From: Acidobacteriaceae bacterium
GTDB taxonomy: Bacteria; Acidobacteriota; Terriglobia; Bryobacterales; Bryobacteraceae
Reading direction: 5' to 3'
NCBI GenBank assembly: GCA_019233755.1
Contig: JAFAMD010000016.1
Coordinates: forward strand, 62,001 to 126,000
DNA: 64,000 nt
Part shown: positions 36,284 through 46,670 of the stretch, one piece after another
How the letters are laid out: each line of letters opens with the position of its first letter
Position numbering within the stretch: position 1 is the stretch's first letter
Notes under the pieces: generated by a model
The model's database searches: none
What the model saw: the letters and a program-made list of their open reading frames with translations, nothing else
What the model was told of the DNA's origin: nothing
Position numbers and translations under genes: made by a program

Positions 36284-37006
36284 CTAAACAGCCACTACGG
36301 CGGGTGCCTTGGGCTGTAGGCTCATTACCTTGCGAGCCGGATTTCCGGCGACAACGGTATTGGCAGGCACGTCGCTCATCACATAGGCACCGCTGCCGAC
36401 TACGCTGTTTTCGCCGATGGTCACGCCCGGAAAAATAACGGCGCCGCTACCGATCCAGACGTTATCCCCGATTTTGACCGGCCGAACGTCTTCGACATTG
36501 GCGGGCGCGCCCGCCCGGCGGAGATCCGGATCAAGCGGGTGGCCAGGGGAATCGAAGATGGTTACGAAGGGCGCGAGGCGGCAATGGTTGCCAATAGAGA
36601 TCTCTTTGCCGATGGTGAATATGCAGCCGTGACCGATGCCCGAGTTGTTGCCCACCCGAAGGGTAGGATTCGGACTGTAGCGGACCGCAAACGAAAAGTT
36701 GCACTTGCCATCGACGATCACGTTGTCGCCGAGAACAATGTCGCCTTTGCCCTGCACCCAGTGAATAAAGACACCGGTATGCAGGTTACGCCCATAACTC
36801 CGGCAGTAAGCCTTAAACAGCGGCTCGCAAACAAAGACCCGATAAAGCGTGTACCAGAGCTGCCGGACGCCAATGAAGACCAGGAGCACCGGCCGAGCGA
36901 TCACCCGCGGTGCAGGAACGCTGAAGTTCAGCACCGCGCGGCGAAAGCGGCGAACGGTCACTGCTAACCAATGGTCCGATGTAGCGAATGAACGGTACAG
37001 CGACAT
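36284..37006 (-). CDS. Left-handed beta-helix (hexapeptide repeat) acyltransferase
   Basis: A 240-residue acyltransferase with a basic hydrophobic N-terminal segment (about residues 30-60), followed by hexapeptide repeats such as IVLGDNVIVDGKCNF, LRVGNNSGIGHGCIF, ISIGNHCRLAPFVTIFDSPGHPLD and VKIGDNVWIGSGAVIFPGVTIGENSVVGSGAYV. The terminal VAGNPARKV is typical of WbbJ/maltose O-acetyltransferase-like enzymes. It probably acetylates or acylates a surface sugar. The stop abuts that of the adenylation gene (adjacent bases). It lies downstream of atpC by 88 bp on the same strand and could receive read-through. Confidence 0.9.
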   Translation of the reverse strand: MSLYRSFATSDHWLAVTVRRFRRAVLNFSVPAPRVIARPVLLVFIGVRQLWYTLYRVFVCEPLFKAYCRSYGRNLHTGVFIHWVQGKGDIVLGDNVIVDGKCNFSFAVRYSPNPTLRVGNNSGIGHGCIFTIGKEISIGNHCRLAPFVTIFDSPGHPLDPDLRRAGAPANVEDVRPVKIGDNVWIGSGAVIFPGVTIGENSVVGSGAYVMSDVPANTVVAGNPARKVMSLQPKAPAVVAV

Positions 37007-37094
37007 AGAGACTGTTCTTCCCTATTGTTGCAGCGAATGCAACTACGGTTACAGGCAGATTTGCCGCCGCTTCGCGAACAGGAGGCCAGTTCCG

Positions 37095-37520
37095 TTAAGA
37101 GGAAGCGGTTTCGCCTGACGAGCGCGCGGCAGCATCGAGGCGCGCCTGCGCTTTCGCGATGGCGTGGTTGGCGGCTTCCGAAGCGGGCGCGTCCTGCGCG
37201 GATCTCAGAGCATCGTGAGCTTCGTCGAGTTCACGCCGCGCGGCGGCAACGTCGATATCGTAACTGAACTCAGCGTGATCCGCGAGCACGCGAACGTGAT
37301 TCTCGAACACTTCGACAAAGCCGCCGTCTATGGCAAGGAACTGCTGGCGGTCGTAACGGGTGTAGCTGAGAACACCCGGGCCGAGCGCGCTTAGCAGGGG
37401 AGCGTGCCCCGCCAGGATGCCAAGCTGGCCGTTTCTGCCGGGCAATTCGGCCTGCAGCACCTGCTCATCGATGAACAGGCGCTCAGGCGTGGCGACTTCA
37501 AGCTGAAAGGTATCTGGCAT
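37095..37520 (-). CDS. atpC: ATP synthase epsilon subunit
   Basis: A 141-residue F1 epsilon subunit. The N-terminal beta-barrel reads FQLEVATPERLFIDEQVLQAELPGRNGQLGILAGHAPLLSAL, and a C-terminal helical hairpin (AAARRELDEAHDALRSAQ...) can block rotation. The last gene of the operon: atpD ends 15 bp upstream. Confidence 0.96.
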   Translation of the reverse strand: MPDTFQLEVATPERLFIDEQVLQAELPGRNGQLGILAGHAPLLSALGPGVLSYTRYDRQQFLAIDGGFVEVFENHVRVLADHAEFSYDIDVAAARRELDEAHDALRSAQDAPASEAANHAIAKAQARLDAAARSSGETASS

Positions 37521-37535
37521 ATTGCGACACGCTTA

Positions 37536-39871
<2,336 letters not shown>

Positions 39872-39902
39872 GGACTAAACGTGATCCGCTGGAGGGCGCC
39901 GG

Positions 39903-41537
39903 CTAGACGCTCAGGGTCGTGTTCTGCTTCTCCGTGGAGGCTTGCGCAGGAACTCCGTTGCTCGCGGGCGAGCCGGTGCGTCCCTCGGACGACTGCGGTT
40001 TTGTCCCGGCGGGACGCGCAGCGGAGGCCGGCTGGAAGAGTTTCGAGAACTCAATCAACGCGTTCTTGAGTCCGCCCCGGATATCGTCATTGAGCTCTTT
40101 CTTTTCGCGGATCGCCTTCAGGAGGTCTGACTTGCGGCCGTCGAGAAAGCTGTAAAGTTCGACCTCAAAGCGGCGAATCTGATCGACCGGAAGATCATCG
40201 AGAAAGCCATTGGCGCCGGCGAACAGGATGGCGACCTGTTTTTCGACCGGAATCGGCGAATAGGGCGGCTGCTTCAAAACTTCCACCCAACGTTTCCCGC
40301 GGTTGAGCTGGTCCTGGGACGCCTTGTCCAGGTCGGAGCCGAACTGGGCGAAGGCTTCGAGGTTCCGGTACTGGGCCAGTTCGAGACGCAGGCTGCCGGC
40401 CACGGAGCGCATGGCTTTGATCTGGGCGCTGCCGCCGACGCGGCTGACCGAGAGGCCGACGTTGATGGCCGGGCGGATGTTCGAGTTGAAGAGGTCGGTT
40501 TCGAGGTAGATCTGGCCGTCGGTGATGGAAATGACGTTGGTCGGGATGTAGGCGGAGACGTCGCCAGCCTGCGTTTCAATAATGGGCAGCGCGGTGAGCG
40601 AACCGCCGCCATTGGCATCGTTGAGCTTGGCAGCACGCTCCAGCAGGCGGCTGTGGAGGTAGAACACGTCACCGGGATAGGCTTCGCGTCCGGGCGGGCG
40701 GCGGAGAAGCAGCGAGATTTCGCGATACGCGGCAGCGTGCTTCGAAAGATCATCGTAGATGCAGAGGGCGTGGCGCTTGGAGTCGCGGAAGTACTCGCCG
40801 ATGGCGCATCCGGCGTAGGGCGCGATGTACTGCATTGGCGCCGGGTCGGAAGCCGTAGCGGCGACCACGACGGTGTAGTCCATGGCCCCGTGTTCTTCGA
40901 GGATGCGGACAACCTGTGCGACGGTGGAGCGCTTCTGGCCGATGGCGACATAGATGCACACCATGTCCTGGCCCTTTTGATTGATGATGGTGTCGAGCGC
41001 GACAGTGGTTTTGCCGGTCTGGCGGTCACCGATGAGAAGCTCGCGCTGGCCGCGGCCGATGGGCACCATGGCATCGATGGCTTTGATGCCGGTCTGGACC
41101 GGCTCTTTGACGGGCCGGCGGTCTACGACGCCGGGCGCGAGGCGTTCGAGCGAGTTGAAGCCGGTGGTATCGATATCACCTTTGCCGTCGATTGGATGAC
41201 CGAGCGCGTTGACGACGCGACCGACCATGGCTTCACCGACCGGGATGGACATAATGCGTCCGGTGCGGCGGACCTGATCGCCTTCCTTGACGTTGCTGTA
41301 GTCGCCGAGCAGCACCGCGCCCACCTGGTCTTCCTCGAGGTTGAGGGCGATGCCGACCGTTTCCCCGCCGAAATCGACGAGTTCGCCGGCCATGACATTC
41401 TGCAGCCCGTAGAGACGAGCGATACCATCGCCTACGCTGATGATAGAGCCGGTCTCGGATACGTTCGCGACTGCGTCGAAGTTTTCGATCTCGGAGAGCA
41501 GCACTCGCGAGATTTCATCTGCTCTGATTTGAGCCAT
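39903..41537 (-). CDS. atpA: ATP synthase alpha subunit
   Basis: A 544-residue regulatory/structural F1 subunit with P-loop [36 protein letters not shown] and [23 protein letters not shown]. The C-terminal 40 residues form an extra Ala/Ser/Pro-rich tail ([17 protein letters not shown]...) beyond the usual end near residue 505. It starts 16 bp downstream of atpH's stop. Confidence 0.98.
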   Translation of the reverse strand: MAQIRADEISRVLLSEIENFDAVANVSETGSIISVGDGIARLYGLQNVMAGELVDFGGETVGIALNLEEDQVGAVLLGDYSNVKEGDQVRRTGRIMSIPVGEAMVGRVVNALGHPIDGKGDIDTTGFNSLERLAPGVVDRRPVKEPVQTGIKAIDAMVPIGRGQRELLIGDRQTGKTTVALDTIINQKGQDMVCIYVAIGQKRSTVAQVVRILEEHGAMDYTVVVAATASDPAPMQYIAPYAGCAIGEYFRDSKRHALCIYDDLSKHAAAYREISLLLRRPPGREAYPGDVFYLHSRLLERAAKLNDANGGGSLTALPIIETQAGDVSAYIPTNVISITDGQIYLETDLFNSNIRPAINVGLSVSRVGGSAQIKAMRSVAGSLRLELAQYRNLEAFAQFGSDLDKASQDQLNRGKRWVEVLKQPPYSPIPVEKQVAILFAGANGFLDDLPVDQIRRFEVELYSFLDGRKSDLLKAIREKKELNDDIRGGLKNALIEFSKLFQPASAARPAGTKPQSSEGRTGSPASNGVPAQASTEKQNTTLSV

Positions 41538-41553
41538 ACGTTCTTAATCCTTA

Positions 41554-42105
41554 TTAAACACGCGAGAACAGCCGCTGGCGCATGCTCTCGAGCTTGCCTC
41601 GGAGGGTAGCATCGTACTCCATGGAGGCGACGCGCGCACGGACGCCCGCGATCAATGACGGATCGACTTCATAATGCGCCCGAACGTACTTTCCGGTTTT
41701 CGCACCGAGTGCGCGCTCGATATCCTGGCGCTGTTCTCGAGTAAGTTCCTTCGCAGACGCGATTTCGGCGGGGATCCAGCCGGTCCGCTCGTCGGCAATC
41801 AATTGAAAGTGCTTGTGCATAGCCTCGAGATCGCGAGACCTGCGGTGCGAGATGACAACCAGCAGAAAATTCCTGATCAGGCGATGGAGGCCTAACTCGT
41901 CGACCAAACGGGCGATCACCGCTTCCTTGCGGGGCTTGGTTACAGCCGGCGAAAGAAGGACGATCTGCAGATCTTTCGAACCGGAGATGAGCTCCGATGC
42001 CGCCTTGAGCTGGGCGGTTGCGTCCGTTGGCGAAAGGCCGGAATTGGGAGCAAACACGGCATCCGCGAGGGCGTTGGCGTAGTGGGAAGCGAGGGCACCC
42101 GGCAT
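41554..42105 (-). CDS. atpH: ATP synthase delta subunit
   Basis: A 183-residue peripheral-stalk protein linking the b dimer to the top of F1. Recognisable parts are ASHYANALADAVF at the start, FLLVVISHRRSRDLEAMHKHFQLIADE in the middle and the C-terminal VDPSLIAGVRARVASMEYDATLRGKLESMRQRL. The start codon follows the atpF stop without any gap. Confidence 0.95.
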   Translation of the reverse strand: MPGALASHYANALADAVFAPNSGLSPTDATAQLKAASELISGSKDLQIVLLSPAVTKPRKEAVIARLVDELGLHRLIRNFLLVVISHRRSRDLEAMHKHFQLIADERTGWIPAEIASAKELTREQRQDIERALGAKTGKYVRAHYEVDPSLIAGVRARVASMEYDATLRGKLESMRQRLFSRV

Positions 42106-42723
42106 TTAATTATTCCCTCGCTCGACCAAGTGCACAAAATCCTGGATGAATTCCTCCGGCTCACCGCCAGGAAACGCATCCCAGAGCCGGCGCTCCGCCA
42201 CACTGAGGGCGAGCTGGGCCGCATGACGGCGGACCTGGTTGGCGCCCTGCTGGCGCAGCGCGTCGATCTCATTCAGCACATTGCGGTGGATGTGATCCAC
42301 CTCTTCCTGCGCTTCCTGTCTGAACCTCGCGTGGTCGCGATCAAGCTCTCGCTGGGCTTCCTCGCGTAAGCGGCGGACCTCTTCGGCAAGCGTAGCCATT
42401 TTGCGATCGATCTCAGAATAGCGGTAATCCGCTTCGAGCTTAAGGCCGGTCGCGTCTTCAATCGCTTTTCGAATATCCGCCGAACGTGCATTGAAGAAGC
42501 TGGGCGAATAGCGGGCTATGGCGTAGCCGAGCAGGATGGCAAAGATGCCAAAGTTGATGATCTTGTACTTGCCCACCCGATCCATAGCGGCGGTTTCCTG
42601 GGGCGAGGGCTCCTGCGCACGCAAGTGGACGGCGCCTGCAAACAGGAATAAAGCGGTAAAGAGGCACAAGGGAGCGAGGCCGCGACGGACTGCCCGAAAG
42701 AATGGGGCGCTTTGGCGCATCAT
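42106..42723 (-). CDS. atpF: ATP synthase b subunit with N-terminal signal-like extension
   Basis: A 205-residue peripheral-stalk subunit. The usual single membrane helix is YKIINFGIFAILLGYAIARY (about residues 52-71). It is followed by a long charged coiled coil (DRKMATLAEEVRRLREEAQRE... up to HIHRNVLNEIDALRQQG). Unusually, an extra hydrophobic leader (LAPLCLFTALFLFAGAVHLRA, residues 16-36) precedes it, resembling a cleavable signal peptide ending at A-QEPSP. Two tandem ATGs exist; the first is at 42721-42723. It overlaps atpF' by 4 bases and abuts atpH. Confidence 0.93.
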   Translation of the reverse strand: MMRQSAPFFRAVRRGLAPLCLFTALFLFAGAVHLRAQEPSPQETAAMDRVGKYKIINFGIFAILLGYAIARYSPSFFNARSADIRKAIEDATGLKLEADYRYSEIDRKMATLAEEVRRLREEAQRELDRDHARFRQEAQEEVDHIHRNVLNEIDALRQQGANQVRRHAAQLALSVAERRLWDAFPGGEPEEFIQDFVHLVERGNN

Positions 42724-43169
42724 GCCGCTCTCCGTGCGAGGAGGGTGTTGACGATCTTACTACTAAGGGCTTCTACCCGGGCATCGAGCTCGGACTGAGC
42801 GCGTTCGACTTCCTTTGCAATCTGCCCGCGGGCGTCCTGGATCTCGGCGTCGGCTTGGGCTCGGGCTTTGGCGACAGCCTCGGCCTGCTCCTCAGACCAG
42901 CGCCGACGGAGGGCTTCGTGCTCGGCGTGGATCTGGGCGCGAGCGATCTGCAGAGCGCGTTCAAATTCAGCGTTCTTTTTCTCGGCTTCCTCGAAGGCAC
43001 GCCGGGCGAGTTCACGCACTCCTTCGGTCTGACGGCGACGCTCTTCGAGCACGCGGGCGAGCGGCTTAAAGAAGACGTATTTCAGATAAAACGTCAGAAA
43101 AAGGAAGAAAACGGCGGTGGGCACTGCTTCAAGCAGCAGGTCAGCGAGGGCCTTTAGCGTTGCATCCAT
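42720..43169 (-). CDS. ATP synthase b' subunit
   Basis: A 149-residue second b-type stalk subunit: one N-terminal membrane helix (AVPTAVFFLFLTFYLKYVFF) and a long Glu/Ala/Arg-rich coiled coil (RVLEERRRQTEGVRELARRAFEEAEKKNAEF). Having both b and b' is typical of phototrophs and several other phyla. First gene of the atp operon in this window. Confidence 0.93.
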   Translation of the reverse strand: MDATLKALADLLLEAVPTAVFFLFLTFYLKYVFFKPLARVLEERRRQTEGVRELARRAFEEAEKKNAEFERALQIARAQIHAEHEALRRRWSEEQAEAVAKARAQADAEIQDARGQIAKEVERAQSELDARVEALSSKIVNTLLARRAA

Positions 43170-43498
43170 GCAGAGCTGATATAGGGAAGGAATCGCGCAG
43201 CTCGGGGCTCAGAAAACAAGCGCACTACGACCGTGTAACGAACGTCCCTAAAGGATTACGCTAGCATAGCGGATTTCTAGGGGTCAACGAACCGGCTGGA
43301 GAAAGATTAAGCCAGTAGATTCAGCTCACGCGATAAACATCTCTATATGTAGCACACGCGCCGCGCCGTTTTCCTCCCAGGGTAAGTCCTGGTTTTCCCC
43401 AAAGCGCTAAATCCGTGTACACTAGGGAGCAGGTAAACCATTTGACTTCTTTTGTCTCTGAACCCCTGGCGCGGGTCAGCGCCATCCGCTAGTCCGGC
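43170..43498. other. Intergenic region between the divergent atp operon and infC
   Basis: A 329-bp non-coding stretch separating two divergent genes, so it must carry both promoters. A minus-strand promoter candidate is listed separately. For infC, a TGTACACTAG patch near 43416-43425 and TTGACT at 43442-43447 were seen, but no convincing spaced pair. Short inverted repeat CGCTA-GCA-TAGCG lies at 43260-43272. No open frame looks coding. Confidence 0.6.
43258..43287 (-). promoter_or_regulatory. Candidate promoter of the atp operon
   Basis: On the minus strand TTGACC (43282-43287) precedes TAGCGT (43258-43263) with an 18-base spacer, 89 bp before the atpF' start. The -35 is good, while the -10 matches only half of the consensus, so this is a suggestion. 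Confidence 0.3.
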
Positions 43499-44116
43499 AT
43501 GTATCCACCAAGAAACTTCCCGCCTCGCCGGCCTAGAATCCGAGAGAACGTTAACGAAGCGATCCGAGCACGCGAGGTGCGTGCTGTCTTTCCGGACGGA
43601 TCCGTAGAGATCATGCCCACGCCTGCGGCCGTCCGCAAGGCGCAAGACATGGGACTCGACCTGATTCTGATCGCGCCCACTGCAGAGCCACCCGTGGCAA
43701 AGGCCATGGACTACGGCCAATGGCAGTATGAGCAGAAAAAAAAGCAGCATGATGCCAAGAAAAAGCAGCATGTCATCCAGGTAAAAGAACTAAAATTCCG
43801 TCCCAATACGGATGACCACGACTACGAATTCAAGAAAAATCACGCCATCCGGTTCCTCAAAGAGGGAAACCGCGTCAAAGCCGTAGTGCAGTTCCGAGGA
43901 CGTGAAATTGCGCACGTCGATCTTGGCAAGAAGCTGCTAATGCGCTTTGCAGAGGACCTGAACGGGGTCGGTGCGGTGGAGGGGCAGCCACGCCTTGAAG
44001 GCCGCAACGCACACGTGATCATCAGCCCTGTCAAGGCGACCGCCAGCTCGAAAGAAAAGCAAAAAGAACAGGGCCAGGGCCCGGCACAAGCGGCGGCGAA
44101 CCCAAATCCGGCTTAG
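43499..44116 (+). CDS. infC: Translation initiation factor IF-3
   Basis: A 205-residue factor that binds 30S subunits and checks start-codon pairing. The N-domain has RPRIRENVNEAIRAREVRAVFPDG and PPVAKAMDYGQWQYEQKKK. The C-domain has VKELKFRPNTDDHDYEFKKNHAIRFLKEGNRVKAVVQFRGREI. It ends with a 30-residue Gln/Lys/Ala-rich tail. The start is ATG 43499: an in-frame TAG two codons upstream excludes an extension, so the AUU-type start known for infC in enterobacteria is not used. The usual partners rpmI and rplT do not follow. Its stop codon overlaps the stop of the convergent hypothetical gene. Confidence 0.97.
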   Translation: MYPPRNFPPRRPRIRENVNEAIRAREVRAVFPDGSVEIMPTPAAVRKAQDMGLDLILIAPTAEPPVAKAMDYGQWQYEQKKKQHDAKKKQHVIQVKELKFRPNTDDHDYEFKKNHAIRFLKEGNRVKAVVQFRGREIAHVDLGKKLLMRFAEDLNGVGAVEGQPRLEGRNAHVIISPVKATASSKEKQKEQGQGPAQAAANPNPA

Positions 44117-44862
44117 GAGCCCGCGGCGGGCTGAATACCTGCCCAACTGCCGCCTGAAAGGCGGCTGCAGCCAGGATTGGCTGCCCCACTCCCAAAATAT
44201 TCTTCCTCGAATTTTGGGTAAGTTGAAAATTCGAACCCATTCGGAACGGGCTGCACGGGCGTGCTCTGCTTGATCTTTGCGCTTTCGTCCGCAGCGATGC
44301 GCGCAAGCCGATCCCGCTGGAGCTCGCGCAGCATGGCGGTATCCTTTTCGCGCTGCCGGCGGAGCCGGTTTTCCTGGATGCTCAGATTGTTGAGCTGACG
44401 TCGGTAACCGAGGAAGACGTGTGCGTCAATTAGCGACCGGCGCACGGCCTGATCCTCTTCAGCCGGGAATTGTTCCACGGCTTCGATGCGGCCGATGGCA
44501 TAAATGCCAGCTTCGAGGGCCGGAATACGAAGAAGCCGCCATTCGGTGTCCGCGAGGGATTGGACCAGACGGCGCTCCTGATCGGTTTGCGGCTGCCATT
44601 CGGCGGCGAAGGCGGCGATCAGAGCGGAATAGGCCGCGACATCATCATCGGGCAGCAGGACCGTTTGACCAGTTAAGCCGGTTTTGACTGCGGTCAGCGA
44701 AGATTTGGCTTTGCCGGCTTCGGTCTTGGGGCCGGAGGACAGTTGTGCGTTGGCGCGATTTGCCTGTAGCTGGGCCTCGGATACTGAGGGCTGCGTTTCA
44801 GCCCTGCGGGCGAGCTTTTTTTCGCGGCGTTCCTGGGCTCTGCGGATTTGGCGGGCAGTCAT
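44113..44862 (-). CDS. Hypothetical protein of the acidobacterial ANRANAQLSSGPKT family
   Basis: A 249-residue soluble protein beginning MTARQIRRAQERREKKLARR at ATG 44860-44862, with GGAG 6 bases upstream. Residues about 35-75 hold the family core (ANRANAQLSSGPKT, then GKAKSSLTAVKTGLTGQTVLLP). This is a recurring motif of unknown function in Acidobacteriota and Planctomycetota. The middle (about 80-200) is helical and charged. The C-terminal end (GSGAANPGCSRLSGGSWAG) is encoded by a dispersed palindromic repeat, so the original protein probably ended elsewhere. No function known; DNA association has been suggested by its basic start only (inference). Confidence 0.8.
   Translation of the reverse strand: MTARQIRRAQERREKKLARRAETQPSVSEAQLQANRANAQLSSGPKTEAGKAKSSLTAVKTGLTGQTVLLPDDDVAAYSALIAAFAAEWQPQTDQERRLVQSLADTEWRLLRIPALEAGIYAIGRIEAVEQFPAEEDQAVRRSLIDAHVFLGYRRQLNNLSIQENRLRRQREKDTAMLRELQRDRLARIAADESAKIKQSTPVQPVPNGFEFSTYPKFEEEYFGSGAANPGCSRLSGGSWAGIQPAAGS
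44157..44189. repeat. Dispersed palindromic repeat, copy 1
   Basis: A 33-base element from AAAGGCGGCTG to GGCTGCCCCAC. Its centre GCAGCCA-GGAT-TGGCTGC (44167-44184) is a perfect 7-bp hairpin. A near-identical 30-base copy lacking CAG lies at 50947-50976 in the same orientation. Here it falls inside the 3' end of a coding sequence. Confidence 0.7.
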
Positions 44863-45023
44863 GGGCGGCTCCAAAAATGGATTGGCCCGCAGCAGGTGGA
44901 TGCCCGCTGCGGGCCTGACTGACGCTAGCACATGAACGGAAATATACGAACTTCGCTGCTATGAGAGATAGCGGTTAAGTTGCAGATTCGCGGAAAGAAA
45001 CAAATTTTCGGGATGCTTGTCAC

Positions 45024-45051
45024 CGGCTCATCACACACAACCCTGGGCATA
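45024..45051. repeat. Left imperfect direct repeat flanking the accessory islet
   Basis: CGGCTCATCAC-x4-AACCCTGG, extended by GCATA, matches 20 of 23 bases in the core with 47210-47236. The two copies bracket about 2.2 kb that carries the nucleotidyltransferase pair and resolvase debris. Confidence 0.55.
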
Positions 45052-45061
45052 ACTGGCGTGG

Positions 45062-45154
45062 ATGTCGAACGAGCTTGACCGCTTGAGAGACCGGCTTATG
45101 GCCATGGCTGTCGTCGCCATGGAAAAGGCGGACGCCGGACTTGAAATCCTTTAA
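45062..45154 (+). CDS. Possible 30-residue peptide, uncertain
   Basis: An ATG-to-TAA frame reading MSNELDRLRDRL then MAMAVVAMEKADAGLEIL. It is amphipathic and begins right after the left direct repeat, but no ribosome site is visible and nothing is recognised. It could be the front end of a deleted gene rather than a functional peptide. Confidence 0.2.
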   Translation: MSNELDRLRDRLMAMAVVAMEKADAGLEIL

Positions 45155-45212
45155 TCAGCTGGGCTTCGAAGCATTGCCCCCGGTCCCGCCACTATGCTAA
45201 AAACAGGACACT

Positions 45213-45428
45213 ATGGAGGCCATACCCATCACAGCACGCAAGTACACCAACTTCGATGACATCAAGGCGGACGAATACCGCTATTGGCAAAGTCGCCCTG
45301 TGCATGAGCGGATGGATGCGATAGAGGAACTGGTTCAAACTGCCTATGCGCTCAAGGGGTGGGAGATCGAACCTGATGTACCAAGACTACAAAGACCTTT
45401 TGTCCGCCTTCCAGTCCCATGGCGTTAG
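45213..45428 (+). CDS. Small protein paired with a nucleotidyltransferase (putative antitoxin-like)
   Basis: A 71-residue soluble protein with a helix-rich core, ARKYTNFDDIKADEYRYWQS, then RMDAIEELVQTAYALKGW and a basic proline-containing tail. It overlaps the following nucleotidyltransferase gene by 53 bases in another frame, a coupling typical of two-gene toxin-antitoxin modules. I know this small protein as a recurrent upstream companion of such nucleotidyltransferases in diverse bacteria, but no biochemical role is established that I can cite. Antitoxin function is inference from gene order. Confidence 0.65.
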   Translation: MEAIPITARKYTNFDDIKADEYRYWQSRPVHERMDAIEELVQTAYALKGWEIEPDVPRLQRPFVRLPVPWR

Positions 45429-45858
45429 ATACCTCGTCGTGGGAGGCTTCGCGGTTGGCTTTCACGCGCAACCGCGCTTTACCAACGATCTGGACCTTTT
45501 CATACAGGCCGACCCTGCAAACGCACAAGCGGCGTACGCCGCGCTTGCCGAGTTTGGCGCTCCGCTGCAAGAAATCCGCCCGGAGGACTTCACCGACCGC
45601 AGCAGCTTTTTCCGTTTTGGCCGTGAGCCGCATGGCTTCGATATTCTTCCGTCCATTCCCGGCGTCGACTTTGAAGCTGCATGGCAACGGCGGGTTGAAG
45701 GGGTGATCGACCCCGCGACGGGCTTCAAGGCGTTTTTTATTTCGCGCGAAGACCTCATTGCTTCGAAACTCGCGTCGGGACGCAAGCGCGACCTTATGGA
45801 CGTTGAAGACATTCAAGAGGCCGCTGAGAGCCAGCACTCAAAGCCTGCAAAAAAATAG
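45376..45858 (+). CDS. Nucleotidyltransferase-fold protein (AbiEii/DUF6036-like)
   Basis: A 160-residue protein with the polymerase-beta-like nucleotidyltransferase signature: the glycine motif YLVVGGFAVGFHAQPRFT is followed by the metal-binding NDLDLFI, where the two aspartates are separated by one residue. The C-terminal ISREDLIASKLASGRKRDLMDVEDI is shared with AbiEii toxins and related NTases that modify tRNA or proteins. ATG 45376 gives the family start MYQDYKDLLSAF; the earlier frame start has no similarity. It overlaps the 71-residue gene. A toxin or abortive-infection role is plausible, not shown. Confidence 0.8.
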   Translation: MYQDYKDLLSAFQSHGVRYLVVGGFAVGFHAQPRFTNDLDLFIQADPANAQAAYAALAEFGAPLQEIRPEDFTDRSSFFRFGREPHGFDILPSIPGVDFEAAWQRRVEGVIDPATGFKAFFISREDLIASKLASGRKRDLMDVEDIQEAAESQHSKPAKK

Positions 45859-46048
45859 CCGCCCGAGGGTGCACCCGGAAGCGGCCCTAATCAGTGAACA
45901 CGCAACCGGCTTTACTCAAGCGTGGGCGAGAACATCGAAGACACTATTAGCTAAAGGTAATAAACAATAACGTTCATGTCCCGAACCAGCAGCAAGTTTT
46001 GGAATAGCTGAAAAACTGCTATCTACGCTGCGCACCGTTCCCACTTGG

Positions 46049-46648
46049 TTGTTCCTCGGCCTTGCCGCCGCGTGCGCTGTCGTTCTTTTCTCTCCTGAGT
46101 TCGCGTCCATACACTTAACCGATTTAAGAAAGCAGTGGGGTGCGTACATCGCCTTATTCGGGATAGTGGCTTCGTCGCTCGGTGTTTTCCGTATCGCAGA
46201 AGTGTCATTCAAGGCCGCGCTGGGTTCTTTAAGGAGAAAACAAAGCCGACGAGTTTTAAAGTTTTGGCTGGGGCCGTCTCAAACCAGGCTGTGGGGTGCC
46301 ACACAACAGGTCGATGGGCGATTTGTTTCTCAAGTCTCAGTCTCACTGGATGTTCTCAATACCTCTCATCTGCCTATCTGCATCGCCCGCGTCGAAATCG
46401 CTAAGCCGAAATGTCCGGATGTAATTAGTTCGAGCTTTTTCTTTCCGAGCCATGATTACCACACCGCCGACTACGAGACGATTGATGCGTACGAAACTGC
46501 TACAGCTCAAATCCACATTACGGCCAATGGGCTGTTATCACATTCTGAAGCCCCTATTCCTGTCAACATCGCCGTATTTGACCATCAAGGAACGCGGTAC
46601 CTGATTAAGGGCGTCGTTTGCGGTCCAATTCCTAAGCCAGCAGCCTGA
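46049..46648 (+). CDS. Hypothetical membrane protein without a standard start codon
   Basis: A 199-residue frame with at least two N-terminal hydrophobic helices (WLFLGLAAACAVVLF and YIALFGIVASSLGVF), then a soluble C-terminal region of beta-like strands. The given start is TTG 46049, inside the first helix. Coding-like sequence continues upstream (AEKLLSTLRTVPT) to a TAA at 45968-45970 with no ATG, GTG or TTG. An ATA at 46004 sits where related membrane proteins would have their Met, suggesting a mutated start or a rare initiation codon. The function is unknown; it lies within the accessory islet. Confidence 0.55.
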   Translation: MFLGLAAACAVVLFSPEFASIHLTDLRKQWGAYIALFGIVASSLGVFRIAEVSFKAALGSLRRKQSRRVLKFWLGPSQTRLWGATQQVDGRFVSQVSVSLDVLNTSHLPICIARVEIAKPKCPDVISSSFFFPSHDYHTADYETIDAYETATAQIHITANGLLSHSEAPIPVNIAVFDHQGTRYLIKGVVCGPIPKPAA

Positions 46649-46670
46649 CCTCGTGTGACCACATTTAAGC

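Larger units (their letters stand above)
44863..45212. other. Intergenic region at the left edge of the accessory islet
   Basis: A 350-bp stretch with no confident gene. It contains the left direct repeat (45024-45051), a GAAAGA...TTTCGGGATG segment (44993-45015) that recurs at 46911-46931, a 30-codon frame (45062-45154), and TATGCT at 45193-45198, only about 15 bp before the next start codon, which could mark a promoter giving a very short leader. Confidence 0.5.

Noticed and set aside
40653-41609. A 318-codon plus-strand frame opposite atpA
   Set aside because: It is entirely antisense to a conserved ATP synthase gene and reads as low-complexity Asp/Gly/Ala/Val-rich sequence.
43442-43498. 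TTGACT upstream of infC as a promoter or an autoregulatory infC leader structure
   Set aside because: No correctly spaced -10 and no clear pseudoknot or ribosomal-protein binding structure could be made out by eye.
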